64,000 nt of DNA from Phycisphaerae bacterium (lineage in GTDB: Bacteria; Planctomycetota; Phycisphaerae; Phycisphaerales; Phycisphaeraceae). How positions within the stretch are numbered: the stretch's first letter is position 1; each line of letters begins with the position of its first letter. The stretch lies in assembly GCA_030432595.1 (NCBI GenBank), contig JAUIGU010000011.1:1-64000 (forward strand). Reading direction: 5' to 3'. Shown piece after piece: positions 8,277 to 15,488 of the stretch. The notes beneath the pieces were generated by a model, which worked only from the letters and a program-made list of their open reading frames with translations, ran no database searches and had not been told where the DNA came from. Both the position numbers and the translations under genes were made by a program.

Positions 8277-8383
8277 TGCGCATGATGGGTTGATGCAGGG
8301 AAGGCTCGCCGGCGAATCGAAACGGCGATACGCGATTGGGGCACCGCCGGTGCCATAGGTGGCTTTATATGAGCGATCCGGGT

Positions 8384-9193
8384 TTATCCGGGTTCATAGG
8401 TGGTTTCGTCTTGCTTGTATCGAATCCATTCCAGCACCAACCCGCTCGCTGGCAACGTCGGGCCGGCGTTTTGGCGGTCGTTCGTGTGGAAGCAGTGGCG
8501 GACGGTGTCGTAGCGCAGGCGGCCGCGGCCGATGTCCACCAGCGTGCCGGCGATGATGCGGACCATGTTGTAGAGGAAGCCGTTGCCCGAGACGACGATG
8601 TGCAGCTCCGCGCCGGTGGGCAGGTCGTGTGATTCGATGTGGCAGTCGTGGATGGTGCGGATCGTGGACTCGCGGCCGTGCCCGGCGGCGGCGAAGGCCG
8701 CGAAGTCGTGTTCGCCGACGAGGTCGCGGGCGGCGTCTTTCATGAACTCGAGGTCCATCGGTTCGTAGCCGTGGTAGACCATGTGGCGGATCGCGAGCGG
8801 TTTGCGCCGCTGCGTGAAGACGCGGTAGCGGTACTGCTTGGAGGTGACATCCGTGATGACGTTGAAGCCGGGCGGCGCGAGCTCGGCCTTGATGACGTCG
8901 ATGTCGTCGGGCAGGTGTCCCGAGATCGCGCGGGCGAGGCGGTCGACGGGGATGGGCGTGTCGGCGTCGAACTGGGCGCACTGCCCGAGCGCGTGCACGC
9001 CCGAGTCGGTGCGCGACGCGCCCAGCACGTTGATCTTGCCGGTGGGCGGGCGCACCACGTCGCGCACGGCCCGCTCGACTTCCTGCTGCACGGTGGGCAG
9101 GCTGGTGCCGTCGGGCTGCGGCTGCTTCTGCCAGCCGTGGTACGCCGACCCGTCGTAGGCGAGGGTGAGTTTGTAGCGCTGCAGGTCCGACAT
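8384..9193 (-). CDS. truA: tRNA pseudouridine(38-40) synthase TruA
   Basis: The 269-residue protein has normal length for TruA, which isomerises uridines 38-40 in the tRNA anticodon arm. The catalytic aspartate is D63 in GASRTDSGVHA. Other family blocks are the N-terminal LAYDGSAYHGWQ, the KQYRYRVF strand, the HDFAAF motif, and NGFLYNMVRIIAGTL near the C-terminus. The last codons overlap a degenerate dispersed repeat (8372-8405), which supplies the terminal residues YEPG and the stop. A TAAACT hexamer lies 9 nt before the ATG at 9193. Confidence 0.95.
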   Translation of the reverse strand: MSDLQRYKLTLAYDGSAYHGWQKQPQPDGTSLPTVQQEVERAVRDVVRPPTGKINVLGASRTDSGVHALGQCAQFDADTPIPVDRLARAISGHLPDDIDVIKAELAPPGFNVITDVTSKQYRYRVFTQRRKPLAIRHMVYHGYEPMDLEFMKDAARDLVGEHDFAAFAAAGHGRESTIRTIHDCHIESHDLPTGAELHIVVSGNGFLYNMVRIIAGTLVDIGRGRLRYDTVRHCFHTNDRQNAGPTLPASGLVLEWIRYKQDETTYEPG

Positions 9194-9232
9194 CGGGCGG
9201 CAAGTTTAGTGGGTGAGCCTGACGCGACACGG

Positions 9233-9255
9233 GCCCACGGACTGAGTCCGTGGGC
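9233..9255. repeat. REP palindrome, GCCCACG family
   Basis: An 11-bp perfect inverted repeat with a 1-nt centre (GCCCACGGACT) lies in the gap between truA and the siroheme-decarboxylase-like gene. It shares GCCCACG/CGTGGGCTTC with the palindromes around the RAYT near 60 kb. There is no T-tract. Confidence 0.6.
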
Positions 9256-9288
9256 TTCGATGATGTTGCCTTTGCTTTCGCTCGTTCT

Positions 9289-10455
9289 TCAGCCTTTCAT
9301 CTCGTCGGGGTCGATCCCGCGTTCGTTGCACCAGGCCTTGTACGCGATGGGGCTGACCTCGCTGGGCTTGATCTCGCTCTGGCCGCCCCAGAAGACGTTG
9401 GTGTATTGCACGGGGATGCCGGCCTCTTCGAGGTGTTGATCGATGGCGGCCTTGTGCGCGAGGACTTTGTCTTTCTCCGTGCCGTGCGAGACGCCCATGA
9501 TGTTGACGTCGGAGAACGCGGGGCCGCCTTGCCGCCAGTAGGCGTGGGTCATGCAGTGGTGCCGGCCGACTTCTTTCCCGGCGTCGAGCTCCATGCCCGG
9601 CGGGACCTTCCAGTGGAACAGCGCGTTGTATTTGGTAACGCGTTGGCCGTCTTTGTGGCGCTTGACGTGTTCGAGGAAAGTGGAGAAGCGCCCGATGACG
9701 CCGAGGTTCTGGAGCTGCTCGGCCTGTTCGCAGAAGTCGTCGAGCGATTCGCCGGCTTCTTCCGCGCGGCCGGCCCAGAGGCTGACGGGTTGGTCGGGGT
9801 CGGCTTGCGTGGTGAGTAGTTCTTCCGGGGTGAACTCGCGCTTGAGCGCCATGAGCACGCGCCACTGGCGGTCGTTGAGGTCCACGACGGTGGTGTCCAG
9901 GACGCGGCCGGGTTCGTCGGTGCGGTCGCCGGGCGTGAGGTCCTTGCGGCGGACGTGCCCGACGCCCAGGGCGAAAAGCTTTTTGGCGGGCAGGAGCTGG
10001 AAGCAGGTCGCCCCGGTCTGCTCGGCGAGGTACGCGCAGTGTTTGGCGAGGGAATAAGGCTTGGGGACCTTGACGGTGGTCCAGAGTTTGAAGGCGGAGC
10101 CGGGTGTTTCTTTGTCGGTGGTGCGGAGGACGACGTGTCCGGAGAACGGGTCTTCCTTAAACATGAAGTTGAACGCGTCCTGCAGGTTTTTCGGAGGCAC
10201 GTTCCACGCGACCAGGGCGCCGGGCGCGAGCGAGGTGGCGAGCAGGGTCTGGCGGACGCGGCGGATGGTGCCGGCCTCGAGCATGGCGGCGAGGCGTTCG
10301 ACGACGACGGGCAAGGCGGTCTCGGCCTGTTCCGCGATGGCGTGCAGCGGGTCGCGGCGGAAGCCCTGGATGCGGTCTTCGGAAATGGCGAGGACCTTCG
10401 CGTTGACCGGGTCGGTGACGGAGGTGGGGATGGATGAGGCGGCGGGCGCAGGCAT
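9289..10455 (-). CDS. Tandem Lrp/AsnC-type protein, siroheme decarboxylase (AhbA/AhbB)-like
   Basis: The 388-residue protein has two winged-helix plus ligand-binding units. VLAISEDRIQGFRRDPL near residue 25 opens a region with the IRRVRQTLLATSLAPGALVAWNVPP block. A second DRQWRVLMALKREF helix-turn-helix near residue 198 is followed by IGRFSTFLEHVKR, a NALFHWKVPP strand and HHCMTHAYWR. The F/WxVPP and HCY-type blocks are those of the Ahb/Nir siroheme decarboxylases, which trim siroheme for heme b or d1 synthesis. General Lrp/AsnC regulators are the alternative. No other heme gene lies in the window, so the reaction is unproven. The start at 10455 has TACCAT 6 nt upstream. Confidence 0.65.
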   Translation of the reverse strand: MPAPAASSIPTSVTDPVNAKVLAISEDRIQGFRRDPLHAIAEQAETALPVVVERLAAMLEAGTIRRVRQTLLATSLAPGALVAWNVPPKNLQDAFNFMFKEDPFSGHVVLRTTDKETPGSAFKLWTTVKVPKPYSLAKHCAYLAEQTGATCFQLLPAKKLFALGVGHVRRKDLTPGDRTDEPGRVLDTTVVDLNDRQWRVLMALKREFTPEELLTTQADPDQPVSLWAGRAEEAGESLDDFCEQAEQLQNLGVIGRFSTFLEHVKRHKDGQRVTKYNALFHWKVPPGMELDAGKEVGRHHCMTHAYWRQGGPAFSDVNIMGVSHGTEKDKVLAHKAAIDQHLEEAGIPVQYTNVFWGGQSEIKPSEVSPIAYKAWCNERGIDPDEMKG

Positions 10456-10461
10456 GCTTGG

Positions 10462-10467
10462 ATGGTA
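10462..10467 (-). promoter_or_regulatory. -10 hexamer of a leaderless promoter
   Basis: TACCAT on the minus strand lies exactly 6 nt before the ATG at 10455. No Shine-Dalgarno site is present. Confidence 0.4.
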
Positions 10468-10509
10468 GGGGATTCTCGATCGCGCAGGAATTGCGCGGTG
10501 ATAGAACGC

Positions 10510-10810
10510 CTGAATGAACCACCAAGAGCGCCAAGGCAGAGAACCAAGCCTGCCACGAGATGGATATCAGAAAGCACAGAGACACGGAGACATAGAGGGT
10601 TTGCGTATTCCTGATTGTGCAGATGGCCGCAGTTACTGAACACGCAGATTCAGGATGAGCAGGAGTAGAGGGTCAGCCTTCAATGCGTCTTATTGAATCA
10701 TCCCGGCCAATTTGATTTCCGCGCGTCCAATCTGCGTCCATCTGTGAAATCTGCGGACGAAGGTCTCTGCCTCGTCTTGGCGATCTTGGCGTCTTGGCGG
10801 TTGGGTCCGT
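10510..10810. repeat. Gene-free region with degenerate inverted repeats
   Basis: The 614-nt gap between 10456 and 11069 has no convincing gene. It contains CACCAAGAGCGCCAAGGCAG near 10519 and, in reverse orientation, CGCCAAGACGCCAAGATCG near 10780-10800. It also holds the AT-richer fragments TCAGGATGAGCAGGA near 10650 and GATTTCACAGATGG-type text near 10730-10755. Similar fragments occur at 8215-8245 and 50745-50835. These look like decayed, dispersed non-coding repeats of unknown origin. Confidence 0.45.
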
Positions 10811-11069
10811 GGCTGTTTTTCTTTTGAAGATGCGTTTTGGGTCGATGTTGCGTGTGTTGTTCGCACGGAGGCGAGCGTTCTTTTCTCGTCTGGACACGAC
10901 ATGGCGACCACGGGTTCCGATAAGTGTTGTCCGTTCATGGAGGTGGACGACGCGCGTTGCGCCCGCCGATGGTCACTGGCCCGGTTGCACGAAGCCTTCG
11001 GCGTGTGCATGGGCGGGCAGCACCTGACGTGTCCGACGTACCACCGCCTCTCGTGGGAGCAACAAGGCT

Positions 11070-12104
11070 TTGAACCCCAGCACCTCCGCCAAACCGTTGC
11101 CCTGGGCGAGCCCCAGCGCTCAACCGTCCAAAGCGTCCGCCTCACCGTTGCCGGGCACGCCGTCGCTGCGGCTGACGACCAGCAAAGACAAGGACGACGC
11201 GGCCAAACGCCCCGCCTCACGCTTCGACGCACCGGTTCGTGACTTCCTCACGTTCTGCAAGGTCGAGTGCGGGTTCGCGCCGGCCACCATCGCCGCCTAC
11301 GCCGCCGACCTGCGCGATCTGTGGGTGTGGATGGTCAAGCAGAAGTGCCGGAGCTGGGAAGACCTCGACTTCGAGCGCATCACCGCGCACCTGCGGAGTT
11401 TGCAGGACAAGGGCCTGGCCGTGTCGTCGATCGCGCGGCACGTGGCGACGCTGCGGGTGTTCTGCCGCTTCCTCAAGAGCCAGGAACATATCCTCGAAGA
11501 CCCGGCCGAGGAGCTGAGCCAGCCGTCGCGCTGGAAGAAGCTGCCCAACGTGCTGGGTCGCGAAGAGATGGACCGCCTGCTCGCGGCACCCGACGCCGAC
11601 TCGGCGTTGTACCTGCGAGACGTCGCACTGCTGGAGCTGCTGTACGCCGGCGGGTTGCGGGCGTCGGAGGCGGCGAACCTGGCGGTCGACGGCGTCCACC
11701 GCGAGTTGCACGTCGTGCGCGTGATGGGCAAGGGCAGCAAAGAGCGGATTGTGCCGATCGGCGGCCCGGCGCTGCGCTGCCTGGAGCGCTACCTCGACGA
11801 CCTGCGTCCCGACCTGGTCAAGGAGCCGACCGACAAGGTGTTCCTGTCGCGGACCGGCCAGCCGATCACCCGCGTGGTGGTCTGGCAGATCGTCAAACGA
11901 CACGCCGAGAAGGCGGGTCTGGAGGATGTGCATCCGCACACGCTGCGTCACAGCTTCGCGACGCACCTGCTGGCCGGCGGGGCGGACCTGCGCGTGGTGC
12001 AGGAGCTGCTGGGCCACAGCAACATCGCGACCACGGAGGTCTACACGCACGTGGACCGGTCGCGGCTGAAGGAAGTGCTGGCCCGGTTCCATCCCCGGCC
12101 GTAA
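11070..12104 (+). CDS. Tyrosine recombinase XerC/XerD
   Basis: The 344-residue protein carries the full catalytic set of Xer recombinases: R197 (GLRASE), K221 (GKGSKER), H290 and R293 (HTLRH), H316 (LGHSN) and nucleophile Y325 (VYTHVD). The core-binding SAM-like domain spans about residues 50-140. Xer proteins resolve chromosome dimers at dif. No dif-like site or mobile cargo is seen beside it, so a housekeeping role is more likely than a phage or integron integrase. The TTG at 11070 is one possible start. The first 50 residues are low-complexity, and the true start could be further downstream. XerD resemblance is stronger than XerC, but I cannot separate them by eye. Confidence 0.88.
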   Translation: MNPSTSAKPLPWASPSAQPSKASASPLPGTPSLRLTTSKDKDDAAKRPASRFDAPVRDFLTFCKVECGFAPATIAAYAADLRDLWVWMVKQKCRSWEDLDFERITAHLRSLQDKGLAVSSIARHVATLRVFCRFLKSQEHILEDPAEELSQPSRWKKLPNVLGREEMDRLLAAPDADSALYLRDVALLELLYAGGLRASEAANLAVDGVHRELHVVRVMGKGSKERIVPIGGPALRCLERYLDDLRPDLVKEPTDKVFLSRTGQPITRVVVWQIVKRHAEKAGLEDVHPHTLRHSFATHLLAGGADLRVVQELLGHSNIATTEVYTHVDRSRLKEVLARFHPRP

Positions 12105-12462
12105 CGGGCCGCTCGCCCGGCCTTGGGTTGGGCCGAGACTGCCCAAGAAACAGGCAGCGTCGACCGATTCATCGGGACGGTCCCATAAAGTGATGAAACC
12201 GTGCGCAGGGGTGGCTTTTGCAGGGTGTTTGGTGAGAAAATGTGGTCACTGGCTCAAGTCCGGGTCGAAAACGTCGTAGCCGGTAAGTGACACGGGTTCC
12301 GTGGCGGCCGGCGGCGGCTCGGGGGACGGGCCGCTCACGACGCTGACGTGGTTTTTACGAGCCGGTGTGCATCTGGTACAAAGTTTGCAGCAAGGTGGGT
12401 CTGCCGTCGCGTGGACGGCCGACCGAGATTCAGGGTTCCCAACCGCTAAGGAGTGTTTCGCA
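12105..12462. other. Gene-free stretch before the porin-like gene
   Basis: These 358 nt between xerC/D and the outer-membrane protein gene contain no convincing reading frame. The region presumably holds the promoter and leader of the downstream gene, but no clear -35/-10 pair could be placed. Confidence 0.4.
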
Positions 12463-13329
12463 ATGTCCATCGGACAATCGTTCTTCAAGTACAGCCTGAC
12501 CGCGGCGGCCGCTGCGGGCTTGGCCGTCCTCCCCGCCGTCGCGCAGGAAGAGGCCCCGTCGATCAACAACGGCGCGGTCTCGTTCTCCGCGGGTTTTGAC
12601 ATCCCCACCGCCTACGTCTTCCGTGGTTACGAGATCGAAGACACCGGCCTGATCCTCCAGCCCTACGTCGAGGCCAGCTTCGCTGTCGCCGAAGACGTCG
12701 ACGTCTACGTCGGCCTGTGGAACTCGATTCACGAGAACGAGACCGCCGCCGCCGCCGGCGACAGCAACGACGAGTGGTTCGAGGCCGACCTCTACGCCGG
12801 CGTCTCGCTGGGCATGTTCGATCCGTTCTCGATCGACATCTCGTACATCCACTACCTGTACCCCAGCAACACGTTCGGGGACTACAAAGAAATCGACATC
12901 GCCGTCGGCTTCGACGACAGCGACCTGTGGGACTACGCGATGAGCCCCTACGCGCTGATCGCCTTCGAGTTTGACACCACCGCCACCGGCGACGACGACA
13001 ACATCTACCTCGAGCTCGGCGGCGAGTGGGCCTTCTCACTGGTCGAGTCCGAGGACTACCCCATCGACCTGACCGTGCCCGTGGCCATCGGCCTGTCGCT
13101 CGACGAGTACTACGTCGATTCCACCGGTGACGACGAGTTCTTCGGCTTCGTCAGCATCGGTGCCAACCTCGGCATGCCGCTGACCTTCATCCCCTCCGAG
13201 TTCGGCAGCTGGTCCGCCGGCGCCGGCCTGACCCTGTACATCCTCAACGACGACGTCGCCGGCCTCGACGACGGCGACAACGACGAGTGGAACCTCGTCG
13301 GCACGCTCGGCGTGGCCATGGAGTACTAA
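12463..13329 (+). CDS. Outer-membrane beta-barrel protein, TorF/TIGR02001-like
   Basis: The 288-residue protein has a signal peptide ending near PAVAQ (residue 28). The mature part is acidic and made of alternating strand-like segments: FSAGFDIPTAYVFRGYEIED, VDVYVGLWNS, EADLYAGVSLGMFD and a C-terminal LVGTLGVAMEY ending in an aromatic residue, as barrel proteins often do. The VFRGYE stretch near the mature N-terminus is typical of the TIGR02001 putative porin family. The substrate is unknown. The start is fixed by AAGGAG upstream of the ATG at 12463. The gene stands alone, between xerC/D and a strong terminator. Confidence 0.75.
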   Translation: MSIGQSFFKYSLTAAAAAGLAVLPAVAQEEAPSINNGAVSFSAGFDIPTAYVFRGYEIEDTGLILQPYVEASFAVAEDVDVYVGLWNSIHENETAAAAGDSNDEWFEADLYAGVSLGMFDPFSIDISYIHYLYPSNTFGDYKEIDIAVGFDDSDLWDYAMSPYALIAFEFDTTATGDDDNIYLELGGEWAFSLVESEDYPIDLTVPVAIGLSLDEYYVDSTGDDEFFGFVSIGANLGMPLTFIPSEFGSWSAGAGLTLYILNDDVAGLDDGDNDEWNLVGTLGVAMEY

Positions 13330-13425
13330 GCTCCGACATCCCGTCACACTCCCACGCCGGCGGACCCCGCGTCGTACGGAACCCCGACGCCCACCACCGC
13401 GGAGCGTGAAGCAAGAGACGACCCG

Positions 13426-13460
13426 GCCCGGCCCGCAAACACGCGGGCCGGGCTTTTTTT
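13426..13460 (+). terminator. Rho-independent terminator of the porin-like gene
   Basis: An 11-bp GC stem (13426-13436 with 13443-13453) with a 6-nt loop is followed by seven Ts. It lies about 100 nt beyond the stop at 13329. The rest of 13330-13679 shows no gene. Confidence 0.9.
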
Positions 13461-13679
13461 ACGCCCGTTTGAAACGACAAACAGCCCGGCGTCACCCCGG
13501 TGCCCGCCCCGGTCCGGTTGTGACGTCTGGGGTCCCCGGCCGAACCAGAAAAACAGGGAGGCCGGGGTGGACGGCGAAGACTTGAATCGTAGCTTTCGGG
13601 TTGAGCGCGTGACCGCCGTACCGGCCGATCCTGCCGTGGTCCCGCCAACGCCGCGAACCGAGGCTTCGGAGCCCCCGCC

Positions 13680-14480
13680 ATGAAAGCGTCGCACCTGACC
13701 GCCGTCCTCCTGTCCGCCTCGCTCGCCGCCCCCGCCGTGTTCGCCGAAGAAGAGGCCACCGGCCCCGCCCCGATCACCCTCACCGGCACCATCCGCGACT
13801 TCCTGCAGTCCCACCCGGACATGCAGTACAGCAACAAGAGCTACGGCGTCCGCACCGGCCTGGTCGAGAACGAGCTCGACGCCGACGGCAAGCCCGTGCT
13901 CAACACCGCCGTCGACTACCACAACGGCATGATCTCCGGGCCCGACTCTTTCGCCGAGTGGTTCCGCGACGTCCCCAACACCAACATCACCGAAGCCCAC
14001 GCGATCACGCTCGAGGCCCACCCCGACAACCCCGACGTCTACTACTTCGCCCGGGAGATGCAGCTCGAGGGCGACCTCAAGTACTTCTTCCCCATGGACG
14101 GCCGCGGCTTCAACGACATGCAGTCCACCTCCGTGGGCACCCACAACTACTACTTCACCTACGAACTCCGCACCGACTTCACCTACACCTTCCCCGAGTA
14201 CCGTGACTACGACCTGACCTTCAAGTTCGTCGGCGACGACGACGTCTGGGTCTTCATCAACGGCAAGCTCGCGGTCGATATCGGCGGCGTCCACGGCCAG
14301 GCCTCCGGCGAGGTCAACGTCGACGACATGGCCGAAGCCCTGGGACTCGAGCCCGGCGAGAACTACGAGCTCGTCCTCTTCTTCGCCGAACGCCACACCA
14401 CCCAGTCCAACTTCCGCATCGAAACCACGCTGACGCTCGGCCCGGTGCCCCCGACCTCCACCAGCCCGTTGTACGACTGA
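13680..14480 (+). CDS. Secreted fibro-slime domain protein
   Basis: The 266-residue protein has a signal peptide (MKASHL, hydrophobic run, AVFAEE). It is followed by a single fibro-slime (TIGR02148, PA14-like) domain. The signature is FVGDDDVWVFINGKLAVDIGG near residues 180-200 followed by HGQASGEV. The N-terminal LTGTIRDFLQSHPDMQY block is also characteristic. Such domains occur in secreted adhesins and carbohydrate-binding proteins; the ligand here is unknown. It lacks dockerin loops and a PEP-CTERM tail, unlike many secreted proteins nearby. It is flanked by hairpin terminators, so it is likely monocistronic. Confidence 0.85.
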   Translation: MKASHLTAVLLSASLAAPAVFAEEEATGPAPITLTGTIRDFLQSHPDMQYSNKSYGVRTGLVENELDADGKPVLNTAVDYHNGMISGPDSFAEWFRDVPNTNITEAHAITLEAHPDNPDVYYFAREMQLEGDLKYFFPMDGRGFNDMQSTSVGTHNYYFTYELRTDFTYTFPEYRDYDLTFKFVGDDDVWVFINGKLAVDIGGVHGQASGEVNVDDMAEALGLEPGENYELVLFFAERHTTQSNFRIETTLTLGPVPPTSTSPLYD

Positions 14481-14538
14481 ACCGCGGTTACGACGCAGGC
14501 AACACGGACCAACGCGAAATCCAACCGCCAACCCACGC

Positions 14539-14566
14539 AACGCCCGGCCGCGCCACGCCGGGCGTT
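14539..14566. terminator. Hairpin between convergent genes
   Basis: A 10-bp stem (AACGCCCGGC with GCCGGGCGTT) with an 8-nt loop lies between the converging fibro-slime and carboxypeptidase genes. The T-run is weak on both strands, but the position suits a bidirectional terminator. Confidence 0.6.
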
Positions 14567-14575
14567 GTCATTACC

Positions 14576-15358
14576 TCACTCCACCGCCGGCGGCGCGGGG
14601 TACGACACCGCCGCCATCATCATCCGGCCGTAGCGCTCCCACAACTCGGCGGACGAAAGGTCCGTGTCCGACTTGTAGAACTCGACCGTGATCGTCGGGA
14701 TCTGTTGATCGACGCCCAGCCACGAGCCCAGCGAGCCGGGCCGACTGCCCAGCTTCTTGACCGGCAGCCCGCTGGCGTCGGCGAGCGCCTCGGCGAGGGG
14801 GCGCGTCGTTGCTTCCGGTCCGTCGTAGTCCATGCACTTGAGCGGCTGGTGCAGCGTGATCACCCGTGCCGGCCGGGGGAGGCTGTTGAACAGGTCGTAG
14901 AGCGCCTTGCTCTCGGGTTCGGACAGCGGGTGCTGCCCGTGACGGTCGCGCGTGGTGGAGTGGTTGCCCGCGGGGAAGTTGCGGTTCAGGTCGATGCCGT
15001 GGTCGTTGAACCGGCGCGCTTCCGCCAGGCCGTCGGGGTTCGCGTTGACCACGACGACGACGCGCCGGCCGTCGAGCAGGGCGGGGTCGGCCCGCAATTC
15101 CTCGATCATGCGCTTCACCAACGGCACGCCCGCCGGCTCGCTGCCGTGGATCCCGGCGATGAACACGATCAATTCCTCACCGCCTCCGAGGCTGACGCAC
15201 TCGATCGCGCGCCCGCCCAGCGAGGTGCCGATCGACTGCGAACCCTCACGGATGTTCAGCACGTGCGGCTCCAAGTAGTCCGTCGAAGAAACGCCGGCAC
15301 ACCCGCAAAGGACCGCCAGCCAACACACGATCACCAAACCACCGGCAAAACAACGCAT
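14576..15358 (-). CDS. M14-family zinc carboxypeptidase, probable lipoprotein
   Basis: The 260-residue protein has an N-terminal signal ending in VLCGCAG, which could be a lipobox. The metallocarboxypeptidase ligands are visible: H and E in IHGSEP (near residue 73), then NANPDGL, DLNRNFPAG, LHQP and the catalytic glutamate in TVEFY near residue 229. The size and motifs resemble MpaA-like murein-peptide amidases and succinylglutamate-desuccinylase-like enzymes. A likely role is trimming peptides in the periplasm. GGAGG upstream of the ATG at 15358 supports the start. The upstream open frame extension to 15598 is not family-like. Confidence 0.82.
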   Translation of the reverse strand: MRCFAGGLVIVCWLAVLCGCAGVSSTDYLEPHVLNIREGSQSIGTSLGGRAIECVSLGGGEELIVFIAGIHGSEPAGVPLVKRMIEELRADPALLDGRRVVVVVNANPDGLAEARRFNDHGIDLNRNFPAGNHSTTRDRHGQHPLSEPESKALYDLFNSLPRPARVITLHQPLKCMDYDGPEATTRPLAEALADASGLPVKKLGSRPGSLGSWLGVDQQIPTITVEFYKSDTDLSSAELWERYGRMMMAAVSYPAPPAVE

Positions 15359-15488
15359 AAACAACCTCCGTCCCGGATGATCCGTACAGCCACGCGCTGA
15401 TGCATGAACCGGGACGCCGATTCTCGACGTTTCGCGCCCACCTCGCAACCCGCGGATCGGATTGTGTCGTTGATTGACCCGCGGCTGC

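Noticed and set aside
11070-12104. Integrase of a mobile island
   Set aside because: No attachment-site repeats, tRNA gene or cargo of phage or integron type lies nearby; the protein fits housekeeping Xer recombinases.
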